Part shown: in pieces, positions 14,706-22,535 of the stretch | Numbering within the stretch: the first letter of the stretch is position 1 | How the letters are laid out: each line of letters opens with the position of its first letter | From: Noviherbaspirillum pedocola | Lineage (GTDB): Bacteria; Pseudomonadota; Gammaproteobacteria; Burkholderiales; Burkholderiaceae_D | DNA: 49,096 nucleotides | Assembly (NCBI RefSeq): GCF_016632335.1 | Contig: NZ_JAEPBG010000026.1 | Coordinates: forward strand, 1-49,096 | Direction of reading: 5' to 3' | Notes under the pieces: model-generated | Database searches by the model: none | The model's input: only the letters and a program-made list of their open reading frames with translations | What the model was told of the DNA's origin: nothing | Translations under genes and position numbers: made by a program

Positions 14706-15989
14706 ATGTCCGGCCCGACGCGCGCAGACGGTCTGTCTCGCCTTCTTCTGCGGATATCCGGCGGCACCGCGAAGCGCTTCGTCAGCGACATCGCACAGGC
14801 TGAAGCTGCGGTCGGCACGAAAAACAAGGTCGTTCTGCTTGGCGACGCGGTGTATGTGACCAAGGAAGCGGCCAAGGATGTGCCGCCCGACTTCATCGCC
14901 GCGTCTCCGCTGTTTGCCTACGGCGAAGCAAAGAAGATCACGCGCTTTGTGGACAGGCGCATCGCGCAGGTCCTGATCGATACGCCGACATCTTTTGCGG
15001 TGGACGCCTATATCGGCTGGGGCCGCCGCAACCGCGACCAGGTGACGCTGCTCATCGGTGGCATCGCGAAGGAACATGGCACTCATGTCGAGCTTCTGGT
15101 GTTCGAAAAGGGTTCGGTACGCGAAATCACCGAGCGCGAACTTCCCGAACTCGGCAGCAAGCAGTTCGTCGACATCCTGCGCGCCACGGTGCAGGAATTC
15201 GGTGCGCGCTACGCGCTTACGCGCACCGTGATCGCCGATCCGCTGTGCGCGCAGCTTCCCGACATTGAATTTGCCGAGCCGATCGGGCTGCGTCCATTCG
15301 TCGGCTCGATGAGCTTTCCGCTGCGCACATTCTTGAAGGGGAAACTCAAGGTCGACCGTGCACGGGTAAAAATCAACCGCACGGCATTGTGGAGCGTGAC
15401 GCTGTCGGCAACCGCGGTAAGCATGTTGATCAGCGCGTTCATGATTCATCAATCATGGGGCAAGCTGGAGGCCGCAAGGTTGCGGTTCGCGCGCGCGGCC
15501 GCCCTGCCCTCCATCCAGCATTCCGGCGGCATCAGCCCGGATCTGCTCGCCCGTATGGAGAACCACCGCAATTACCTGACCACGCCTGGGGCACAGGTCG
15601 TCGAGGCAAGGATGATGCTGCGCTTGGCGCACGCTGCAGCAGCGGTGCCGCACCTGACCATCCGCTCGATTGCGATTTTGCCTGACATGCAGAAGGAGCC
15701 GACGGCGCTGCCGGCAGTGCCCCCGCATGCCGGCACGCCAGCACCGGCCGCCGCGACTGCGCAGCCGAAGCCGACAGCGCGCGGCACGCCGATGATCACC
15801 CTTGAAGTGGCCTGTCCGCCCGACGGCGCCGATATGGTGGCGCAGGGGCGCGACCTGGCGGTCAAGTTGTCCACGTCGAGCGGTTTTCCGATGCGGATTG
15901 ATCAAGGCGGCATCCTTTCCGCTGACCCGAGGACCGGCGTGCGGCGCTGGCGTATCGAGGTGCCTTACGAGACGGAGGCCGCGCGATGA
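14706..15989 (+). CDS. pilO: PilO-like inner membrane pilus protein
   Basis: 427 residues. A cytoplasmic N-terminal region of about 235 residues is followed by a single membrane helix (A-L-W-S-V-T-L-S-A-T-A-V-S-M-L-I-S-A-F), then a coiled helix and a periplasmic domain with a Pro/Ala-rich linker (P-A-P-A-A-A-T-A-Q-P-K-P). This fits the PilO2 (type IVb) layout, which links the assembly platform to the outer ring. It is 3 bases from pilR, and the next gene starts inside its stop codon (ATGA). The family match is by topology and neighbourhood, less by residue motifs. Confidence 0.6.
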   Translation: MSGPTRADGLSRLLLRISGGTAKRFVSDIAQAEAAVGTKNKVVLLGDAVYVTKEAAKDVPPDFIAASPLFAYGEAKKITRFVDRRIAQVLIDTPTSFAVDAYIGWGRRNRDQVTLLIGGIAKEHGTHVELLVFEKGSVREITERELPELGSKQFVDILRATVQEFGARYALTRTVIADPLCAQLPDIEFAEPIGLRPFVGSMSFPLRTFLKGKLKVDRARVKINRTALWSVTLSATAVSMLISAFMIHQSWGKLEAARLRFARAAALPSIQHSGGISPDLLARMENHRNYLTTPGAQVVEARMMLRLAHAAAAVPHLTIRSIAILPDMQKEPTALPAVPPHAGTPAPAAATAQPKPTARGTPMITLEVACPPDGADMVAQGRDLAVKLSTSSGFPMRIDQGGILSADPRTGVRRWRIEVPYETEAAR

Positions 15990-16486
15990 CGAAAGCCATG
16001 CTGCTTGCGATCCTGGCCGCGGCCGCCACGCTGGTGTTTTCGGCGATGCGGCTGTCTGACGCGATCGCCGAAAAGGCGTTTTTGCAGGAACGCGCCACCG
16101 ACGCCATCCTGCGCTGGGACAAAAGCTACATGGCGCTCGGCGAATTCGACAGGAAATGGATCGACAGCGTGCCGGCCGCGGCGGATTACGCCGACCTGGC
16201 CAGCCTGATCGTTCGCACGGACGTCGCGCCGCTGACGTGGCCGCAGATCGAGAAAATCACCATCGAAAAGCTCGATGTCATCGAGGGCATGTATGCCTAC
16301 AAGGCCTGCTTGAGCGACGGCGGCGGCGGCGTCGCCTTCCATGCCGACGGCGCAGGCCAGGCGTTCGCTGCCATTACGGCGATGAGCGAGCGCAAAGACG
16401 TGCTGTTCGACGGTATCGCGCTGGCGCAGGACAAGGCCGGGGCGACAATACGCTTCAACAGGTTCTGTCTTCTGATGCGAGGGTAA
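15986..16486 (+). CDS. small membrane-anchored protein of the pilus operon
   Basis: 166 residues with an N-terminal membrane helix (M-L-L-A-I-L-A-A-A-A-T-L-V-F-S-A-M), then a periplasmic, mostly alpha/beta domain (T-W-P-Q-I-E-K-I-T-I-E-K-L-D-V). Not a family I recognise. By position between PilO-like and PilP-like genes it may be part of the inner membrane alignment complex, where a ferredoxin-like domain is typical. A start overlapping the previous stop and a gap of 3 bases to the next gene argue for a real operon member. Confidence 0.55.
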   Translation: MTKAMLLAILAAAATLVFSAMRLSDAIAEKAFLQERATDAILRWDKSYMALGEFDRKWIDSVPAAADYADLASLIVRTDVAPLTWPQIEKITIEKLDVIEGMYAYKACLSDGGGGVAFHADGAGQAFAAITAMSERKDVLFDGIALAQDKAGATIRFNRFCLLMRG

Positions 16487-16489
16487 GCC

Positions 16490-17014
16490 ATGGCAAGCCA
16501 GCTATTCCATCACCCCGGCTTTCAAATTGCCGTGCCGCTCGTGGCCGCGCTGCTGATCTACCGCGTTGGCGTGGTGCTGACGGATCGTATCGTCGACATC
16601 CCGGTGCAGAACATCCGGCCGCAGCCCAAGCCGACGCCACTGGGATCGAAAACACTGCCCACGGTATATATCCCGGCCAAGCCGGGCAAGGATGGCGGCG
16701 AAGGCGGCGATGTGAACGGCCTATTCAGCCAGCCTGCGCCGCCGGAAGAGGCGATCGCGCCGCCGGGAAAGGAAGCGCAGGCGGACGTGCCCGAGGTGGC
16801 GCTTGCCGATTATCTTGCCAACCTGAAGGTGACGGCGACGGCTGCCGGAGGCGCCTTCATCAACGGCGTGTTTTATAGAGTGGGCTCAAAGCTCGACGTC
16901 GAAGTCCCTCAGCGCGACGGATCCGGCTTGCGGCCAACGTTGATTGCAGTAGGTCCGAAAGGCGCAAAGCTCAGGGCAGGACGCGAAACCTGCGAGCTTC
17001 CTATCGGGCGCTGA
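16490..17014 (+). CDS. pilP: PilP-like pilus assembly protein, last gene of the operon
   Basis: 174 residues with an N-terminal membrane helix (F-Q-I-A-V-P-L-V-A-A-L-L-I-Y), a long Pro/Gly/Lys/Glu-rich linker and a compact C-terminal domain (G-G-A-F-I-N-G-V-F-Y-R-V-G-S-K-L) of the kind that contacts the secretin in PilP and GspC proteins. Type IVb PilP usually has this build: membrane helix, disordered linker, small beta domain. A signal-peptide reading of the N-terminus is possible. No clear terminator hairpin with a T-run was found just after it. Confidence 0.55.
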   Translation: MASQLFHHPGFQIAVPLVAALLIYRVGVVLTDRIVDIPVQNIRPQPKPTPLGSKTLPTVYIPAKPGKDGGEGGDVNGLFSQPAPPEEAIAPPGKEAQADVPEVALADYLANLKVTATAAGGAFINGVFYRVGSKLDVEVPQRDGSGLRPTLIAVGPKGAKLRAGRETCELPIGR

Positions 17015-17544
17015 ACGTCACGTGCCTCGCACCGCCGCCCATCATGGGCACACCTGCACGAGTACATCTACCGTTTCGGCGCCATGCCCCTCGGCCGCTC
17101 GATCGAGGCCGGCTTGAGCCGTTAAGAGGAGCATAGTGGTAACGTTGGTGTTGCAGATCGCATTTCCACGCGTCTTTTTGCCTTCGCCAAATTTCGACGT
17201 CCACGCCTAAGCACACGCGGAACAGGCGATAAGGCATTAGCGCGAAATTCTTTTAATATGCGCGATGGCGCGTACATTTGCAGACGGAATAAACAAAACG
17301 AATTCCGCATCCTTTACATTTTTTCGCCTAATCGTTCCCCTAAGAAATAAAGATTGACTGCAATCAACGATTAGTTAAGAACGTTGTGTCTTTTAGTCGC
17401 TAATTCGTCAATTGTTACTAATTATTGCAGTATAGTTTGAATGAGAGCGACTCATAATTCCAGTGCTACAAGAAAACTCGTTTCTCTTTTTTGGCGAAAC
17501 TTTTCCACCTACAACATAAATTTCTGCGATTTTCTTAAAGGCAC
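17015..17544. other. AT-rich intergenic region between pilus operon and kinase genes
   Basis: 530 bp without a convincing gene. The right half (17240-17540) is far more AT-rich than its surroundings and is likely the promoter region of the kinase at 17545. TATAGT at 17431-17436 could be a -10 element, but I cannot find a well-spaced -35 (TTGTTA at 17412-17417 leaves only 13 bases), so activator control or a non-sigma70 promoter is possible. Confidence 0.35.
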
Positions 17545-18897
17545 ATGGAACAATTCATTATGGACGCGCGCCGGCGCGGGCTGACGGCAAGCGCTGTAAA
17601 GGCGTCTCGCATGTCGCTGGCCCTTGGGTTGGTGCTTACGCTCGTAGGCATTCTCCACGACGCGAAAACGGCACCACAATGGGCGCATCAGTTCATGCTG
17701 CTACGGTTCGCAGTCGCCGGCCTCGCGGCAGTAATCCTCGCCCTGATGTACACGCAACGGGGGACGAGGTACGTCAACTGGCTGCTGTTCGGGTGGACGC
17801 CTGTTCCGCAGACGATGCTCGCCTATATGATCATCTGCACCGGCGGCGCCGCGTCGCCCTATTCCCAAGGCCTGATTTTTTGCATCGTCATTGTCACGCT
17901 GTTCCCGCTGCTTTCTTTCCGCCAAAGCCTGATTCTCGTCTGCTATACGCTGGCCATTTACATCGCATCGCTTTTCCTTGGCAAGATGTACTTCCCGCCT
18001 TCCGCCTATCATCCGCCAGTGACTTCCTGGATGCATGTCGTCACGATGATTGTGGTCTGCGGCTTTGCCCGTGTGCTGCTCGACAGTTCATTCAAGGAAT
18101 TGGTCAATTACGAGCACGATTTGAGCGACAAGCTCGACGAATTTGAGCGGCAGCACAATGACCTCGCGCACCACAAGGCACTGGCATTCCATGAAGAGAA
18201 GATGCAGTCGCTGAGCAGCGTCGTGTCCAGCATCCTCCATCAGATCAACCATCCTGCCAGCACTGCGCTTCTGGCGCTGGACAGCGCTATGCGCAAGGCG
18301 CAGACGCACGCGCCAGACCTCGTTCAACCGCTGATGGATGTGCATGCCGCGCTCACAAAGATCAACACGGTTTCGTCGACTTGGCGCCGCCTGACGCCGC
18401 AGCGCGATGCGAATCTGGAGGAGATGACGAAGGTTGAAGACGTCGGCCGACTCGTATGGATGGCGCTGCAGCTGCTCGCCGATAAAAGTAGTGGCATTGC
18501 CGTGGACATGCATATCGAACCGGACAGCTATGTCAGGTGCGACCAGGCTGCGCTGGTCAATGTGCTGCAGTACATCATCGAGAATGCGATTGACGCAGTA
18601 CGGCGCAGCGACAGCCACGACCAGCGCATCTGGATTTCAGCGTCGCATGTGGACGGCGCGGTCAACATCGAAATAATGGACAATGGCGCGGGCATTCCCC
18701 CGCAATTGCAGGCGGAAATATTCCTGCCGTTTTTCTCGACTGATGCCAGCGGCAAGCGGCTCGGACTCGGGCTATCCACGGCCTATACCGAGATCACCCG
18801 TCACGGTGGAACCATCACGGTTTCCAGCATCCCAGACGCGAAAACGACGTTTACCATCCGCCTGCCGCATGCAACCCGCGACTTCGTGAAAGCATGA
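17545..18897 (+). CDS. membrane histidine kinase
   Basis: 450 residues. The N-terminal 180 residues form about six membrane helices with short loops and no large periplasmic domain, so the signal may be a membrane-soluble or membrane-state cue. A coiled linker leads to an H-box H-Q-I-N-H-P (His232 the likely phosphoacceptor, compare H-E-I-N-N-P), then the ATPase domain with N-box (I-I-E-N-A-I-D-A-V), G1 (D-N-G-A-G-I-P) and G2 (R-L-G-L-G-L-S). ATG 17545 is preceded by AAAGG. It is followed 73 bases later by a receiver protein. The 6-helix kinase plus receiver-kinase pair is reminiscent of PhcS/PhcR and LqsS-type quorum systems, but this is resemblance in layout only. Confidence 0.8.
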   Translation: MEQFIMDARRRGLTASAVKASRMSLALGLVLTLVGILHDAKTAPQWAHQFMLLRFAVAGLAAVILALMYTQRGTRYVNWLLFGWTPVPQTMLAYMIICTGGAASPYSQGLIFCIVIVTLFPLLSFRQSLILVCYTLAIYIASLFLGKMYFPPSAYHPPVTSWMHVVTMIVVCGFARVLLDSSFKELVNYEHDLSDKLDEFERQHNDLAHHKALAFHEEKMQSLSSVVSSILHQINHPASTALLALDSAMRKAQTHAPDLVQPLMDVHAALTKINTVSSTWRRLTPQRDANLEEMTKVEDVGRLVWMALQLLADKSSGIAVDMHIEPDSYVRCDQAALVNVLQYIIENAIDAVRRSDSHDQRIWISASHVDGAVNIEIMDNGAGIPPQLQAEIFLPFFSTDASGKRLGLGLSTAYTEITRHGGTITVSSIPDAKTTFTIRLPHATRDFVKA

Positions 18898-18970
18898 TCC
18901 CCGGATAGATGTCGTACGGAGTCCGGAAAATGCTATCAACCAACCTGCTAACGATGCCGAAAGGATTTTC

Positions 18971-20107
18971 ATGAACAGTCATAAAGATACCTGCGGCACG
19001 GTGCTGTTCGTTGACCAGGAGGAGACCGCGAGCAGATATATCCGCGAACGGTTCGACGGCGCTTACCATCTCGTTATCGCCCACTCGGCCACCGAGGCGC
19101 TAACCTACCTGTGCGACCGCTCGCTGCACATCGATGTCGTGGTAACCGACGACAAATTGCCGGACCGCTCTTCGTCTGCGGTGCTGCGGCAGGCCATCGA
19201 AATGCATCCCTATATCCAGTGCATTCTTTTGACCGCCGACCAGCTTCCCGATGCCGTTGCCGCGCAAATGGGACAGTCGCGTGGCTGGCGTGTGTTCGAG
19301 AAGCCGGTCGAGCTCGATAAACTCAGCACGTCGATTGAGGAAGCCGTTTCGCGCTCTCTGCGTCAGCAAATGCGCTGCCAGCGCTTCGAGGCGATCAACG
19401 ACACCATGCAGTTTTTCGGCGAGCAGATCGCAGTGCATAACGCCTCCCTACATCGCCTCAACGAGCTGCTCAACGCAAGCAGCGACGATAGCAGAATCAA
19501 CATCGGCCAGATCCGCGAACAGGCGGCTGCAATCGCTGAAAGCATGTCCCGCCTGAGCGGCAAGCTCATGCCGTCGATGCACCACGCATTGAACGAAATC
19601 GGCTATGCCCATACGACAGAGACCAACATCACTGCCGGGCGCATGGTCAGGGATACGTTGGGGAAAATGGCCCTGACGCGCAGCGAGCGCGACATGATCA
19701 ACATCGTAGTCAAACAGGACTTTCTCATTCCACGCACCGCATCACTGATGGACTTGGCGCTTTCGAATGTCCTTCGGCATGCGCTCAGCTCGGCCGCGCG
19801 CTCCTCGGGCAAGCCGTGGGTCAACGTCACGGTTCAGGTCCAGGGGGCGCCAGAGATTGTTGTCGCTGACAGTGGCGACGGCGTGCCCGATGCAGTGAAG
19901 AAGGAAGTGACCGATACGCTGCGCACGGAGCCACTTACACCGCTGGCTCAGGTACTGAGAACCTGCCTATCCATCATGCGCTTCATGGGCGGCACGGTGC
20001 TGCTGGCAAGTTACCCGCTGCACACCTCGCAAATCTCCCTTGAATTCTCGCCGCAAGACCAGGATCTCCCTCTCACTGACGATCGCCTTCGTCAGTCCGG
20101 CTCTTAG
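18971..20107 (+). CDS. receiver domain fused to a kinase-like ATPase domain
   Basis: 378 residues. Residues 9-125 are a response-regulator receiver: V-L-F-V-D-Q-E-E for the acidic pocket, likely phosphoacceptor Asp60 in V-V-V-T-D-D-K-L-P, and conserved Lys in F-E-K-P. There is no DNA-binding domain. The rest is helical, then a degenerate histidine-kinase ATPase (L-A-L-S-N-V-L-R-H-A-L and V-V-A-D-S-G-D-G-V-P), whose N-box lacks the usual Asn-x-x-x-N-A. A clear H-box is not visible, so it may be a phosphatase, adaptor or inhibitor. AAGGA precedes ATG 18971. The receiver-with-kinase-output layout is like PhcR of Ralstonia. Confidence 0.7.
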   Translation: MNSHKDTCGTVLFVDQEETASRYIRERFDGAYHLVIAHSATEALTYLCDRSLHIDVVVTDDKLPDRSSSAVLRQAIEMHPYIQCILLTADQLPDAVAAQMGQSRGWRVFEKPVELDKLSTSIEEAVSRSLRQQMRCQRFEAINDTMQFFGEQIAVHNASLHRLNELLNASSDDSRINIGQIREQAAAIAESMSRLSGKLMPSMHHALNEIGYAHTTETNITAGRMVRDTLGKMALTRSERDMINIVVKQDFLIPRTASLMDLALSNVLRHALSSAARSSGKPWVNVTVQVQGAPEIVVADSGDGVPDAVKKEVTDTLRTEPLTPLAQVLRTCLSIMRFMGGTVLLASYPLHTSQISLEFSPQDQDLPLTDDRLRQSGS

Positions 20108-20390
20108 AATGAGGCCACATGCTTCGCTCGCCCGCTGGCGTAGCATACGAGGATTGGCCTTTCGGTATGGCCCTGCGTGGTGGAGGTCGCATGTGGCCAG
20201 CATCGGAGCTTGCCCTTTAGGATGAACATCTTTCGCCAAAAAATGAACTGTTAAAATTTACCTGCGTTGAATCGGCGAATTTTTGACACAATGGGCTGTC
20301 ACAATGATGTTTCGATAAGGAATGCGGCTTCCCGTTCCCGACAACTCCGATGCGTAATGGCGAGCCCACGTCTGCTTGAGATTTAGACAA

Positions 20391-22331
20391 ATGATGCTAC
20401 AACGACACCGTTCTCTCCGTCCTGTGGGAGCCATCAAGAGGATGGCATCCGTGGTTGCTCAAGCCTTGCGCGGCGACACTGCGGCCGACCTTTCTGACAG
20501 CGATAGCGTCGTGTCACCGTCACCGGGCGGCGAGCGCAATTCCAGAAGAGTGGCGATTACGGTACTGGGCGTGTTGATGGTCGCATCCTCGACCGTTGTT
20601 GGCCATCTCGGGTACAACGCATTGGAGAGTGCGCAGGCCACGCATCATTTCGCACAGACGGAAACCACGCGTCTTGAAGCGTTGACAGACATGCGCATGG
20701 CGCTGGCCCGCCTTGATCAGCAGGCCCGCCTGCTGGCCTTGAGCCCTAATCCTGATACTGCAGGAATGAGGGAAGCCTTTTTACTTTTTCAGCAGCGCTA
20801 TCTCGCCTATCTGAAAGAGGCGAACTACGGCGAAGGCAGTGTCGACAAGCGATCGCTGAGGTCGAATCAGGCCTGGCTGATGGAATACGATACGCGCATC
20901 AATACCCTCATCACGAACTTCAGCGAGAACCCTGATATCGCCAAAGATGTCGCTAACCTGATCGACTTGATGAACAAGCCGCTGGCGGATCTGGTGGCGG
21001 ATACCCGGCGCGATCAGGAAGCCCAGTTGTCCTCCCTTGAGGGCGAGATCAACGCTTCTCGTAAAGAACTCCTCCTCATCGGTGGCATCGCGGTCTTGAT
21101 CGCACTGTGCAGCTTGTATTGGATTGTGCGGCTGGCCGGAAGCGGCCGCGCAGAGCCGATTTCCGTCATCGACACCAGTCGCGTCGAAACGGCGACTCAG
21201 GAAGTTCTAAACGCAAGGAACGAGTTCATCGGCCAGATCAGTCACGAGCTTGCTACGCCGTTGCAGACGATGTCTGCCTCGATAGAAATGCTCGAGGACT
21301 CGCGCAACTTGGTGAGCGATGCGGACAAGCGTTTGGTAGCCCGTATGGCCCTCGCCTGTCGGACCATGCAGAACTACGTGAAGGACATGAAGGACTTCGC
21401 CCGCCTCAAGGCGGGCAAGCTCGAGCTTCGCAAGGAAGACTTCAATCCAAGCAACCTGCTCGAAGACATCGCCGCCGAACATGCGGCCGCTGCCAAGGAA
21501 AAGAACCTAGAAATCATCCTGCAGATCGATCAGACCAATCGCGACCTGATGGTCAATGCAGATCCATACAGGTTTCAGCAGGTGGTGAACAATCTGCTGT
21601 CGAACGCAATCAAGTACACATCGTCAGGACAGATCCGCTGCTGGCTCGACCTGGAACTGACGGACCCGCCGTCGCTGCTCCTGAAAATTCACGACACCGG
21701 AACTGGCGTCGACAGCTCTGCTGTTGGTCGGATTTTTGAGCCGTTCATCCAAGAAGACCATGCGCCGGTTCCGGCCGGCGGTATCGGCATGGGGCTGGCG
21801 ATCGTCAAGGACATCGTGGACTGGCAAGGGGGCGAGTTCGGTATCGAGTCAGCCCTCGATTCGGGAACACGTTTTCGCATTCGTCTGCCGGTCGAAATTC
21901 GGCGTCCCGAATTGCGCACGCACCCTGCCGTGTTACCGGAAGCAACCGAGAAGCACCACCGCGTACTGCTCATCGACGACAATATCGCGATCTTGGACTC
22001 CTTGCGCAATCTGGTCCAATCCTGCGGCTATAGCTGCGATGACGCTGCCGGTGGCCATGCGGGGCTGATGAAGATACACAACGAGGCGTACTCGGCCGTT
22101 CTCCTCGATATCAATATGCCGGACATCGATGGATACCACGTTGCGGAAGCGATCCGCTCGCGCATCAGCCCGAACCAAAAGATCCCGATCATCGTGGTAA
22201 CCGGGAACCTGGAGAACCAGTCCACGCCCGCCCAGAAGAATCTGTTCACCGCGTTCCTGCGCAAGCCAATCGATCGCAAAACCCTGTGTGACACACTGCA
22301 CACGCACATCGAAGCGGCGCAGTCCGTTTAA
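20391..22331 (+). CDS. hybrid histidine kinase with C-terminal receiver
   Basis: 646 residues from ATG 20391. Two membrane helices (near residues 52-72 and 225-245) enclose a helical periplasmic sensor domain of about 150 residues. Then come the HisKA H-box (I-S-H-E-L-A-T-P-L), ATPase motifs (N-N-L-L-S-N-A-I-K-Y, D-T-G-T-G-V-D, G-I-G-M-G-L-A-I-V) and a receiver with L-L-I-D-D-N, L-L-D-I-N-M-P-D, V-V-T-G-N and R-K-P. All catalytic motifs look intact. No phosphotransfer domain or DNA-binding regulator is adjacent, so its output is probably one of the neighbouring proteins. The in-frame TTG at 20376 is a weaker start. Confidence 0.85.
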   Translation: MMLQRHRSLRPVGAIKRMASVVAQALRGDTAADLSDSDSVVSPSPGGERNSRRVAITVLGVLMVASSTVVGHLGYNALESAQATHHFAQTETTRLEALTDMRMALARLDQQARLLALSPNPDTAGMREAFLLFQQRYLAYLKEANYGEGSVDKRSLRSNQAWLMEYDTRINTLITNFSENPDIAKDVANLIDLMNKPLADLVADTRRDQEAQLSSLEGEINASRKELLLIGGIAVLIALCSLYWIVRLAGSGRAEPISVIDTSRVETATQEVLNARNEFIGQISHELATPLQTMSASIEMLEDSRNLVSDADKRLVARMALACRTMQNYVKDMKDFARLKAGKLELRKEDFNPSNLLEDIAAEHAAAAKEKNLEIILQIDQTNRDLMVNADPYRFQQVVNNLLSNAIKYTSSGQIRCWLDLELTDPPSLLLKIHDTGTGVDSSAVGRIFEPFIQEDHAPVPAGGIGMGLAIVKDIVDWQGGEFGIESALDSGTRFRIRLPVEIRRPELRTHPAVLPEATEKHHRVLLIDDNIAILDSLRNLVQSCGYSCDDAAGGHAGLMKIHNEAYSAVLLDINMPDIDGYHVAEAIRSRISPNQKIPIIVVTGNLENQSTPAQKNLFTAFLRKPIDRKTLCDTLHTHIEAAQSV

Positions 22332-22535
22332 GGCGCCAGCCCTCAGCACCCGGCACCGCCCTCTCCGTTCTGTCGACCTCCCGAGCCGTCGCCGGCTTTT
22401 GCGCGGCACTGGCGAAATGTAAGGTCGAATGTCGCCCTCGCAAACCTCGACACCAATGTGACGCGACCCGAATAGCATAGTTAACATTTATTCTTCATGG
22501 AAATAGGCTGATTTAACGCCAGCTTTCCATAAGGA

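Noticed and set aside
14157-15452. 431-residue open frame on the minus strand
   Set aside because: Antisense to pilR and the PilO-like gene, both of which fit the operon on the plus strand.
20113-20198. Inverted repeat GGCCACATGC / GCATGTGGCC as a terminator
   Set aside because: The arms are 66 bases apart with no T-run; possible but not supported as a terminator or site.
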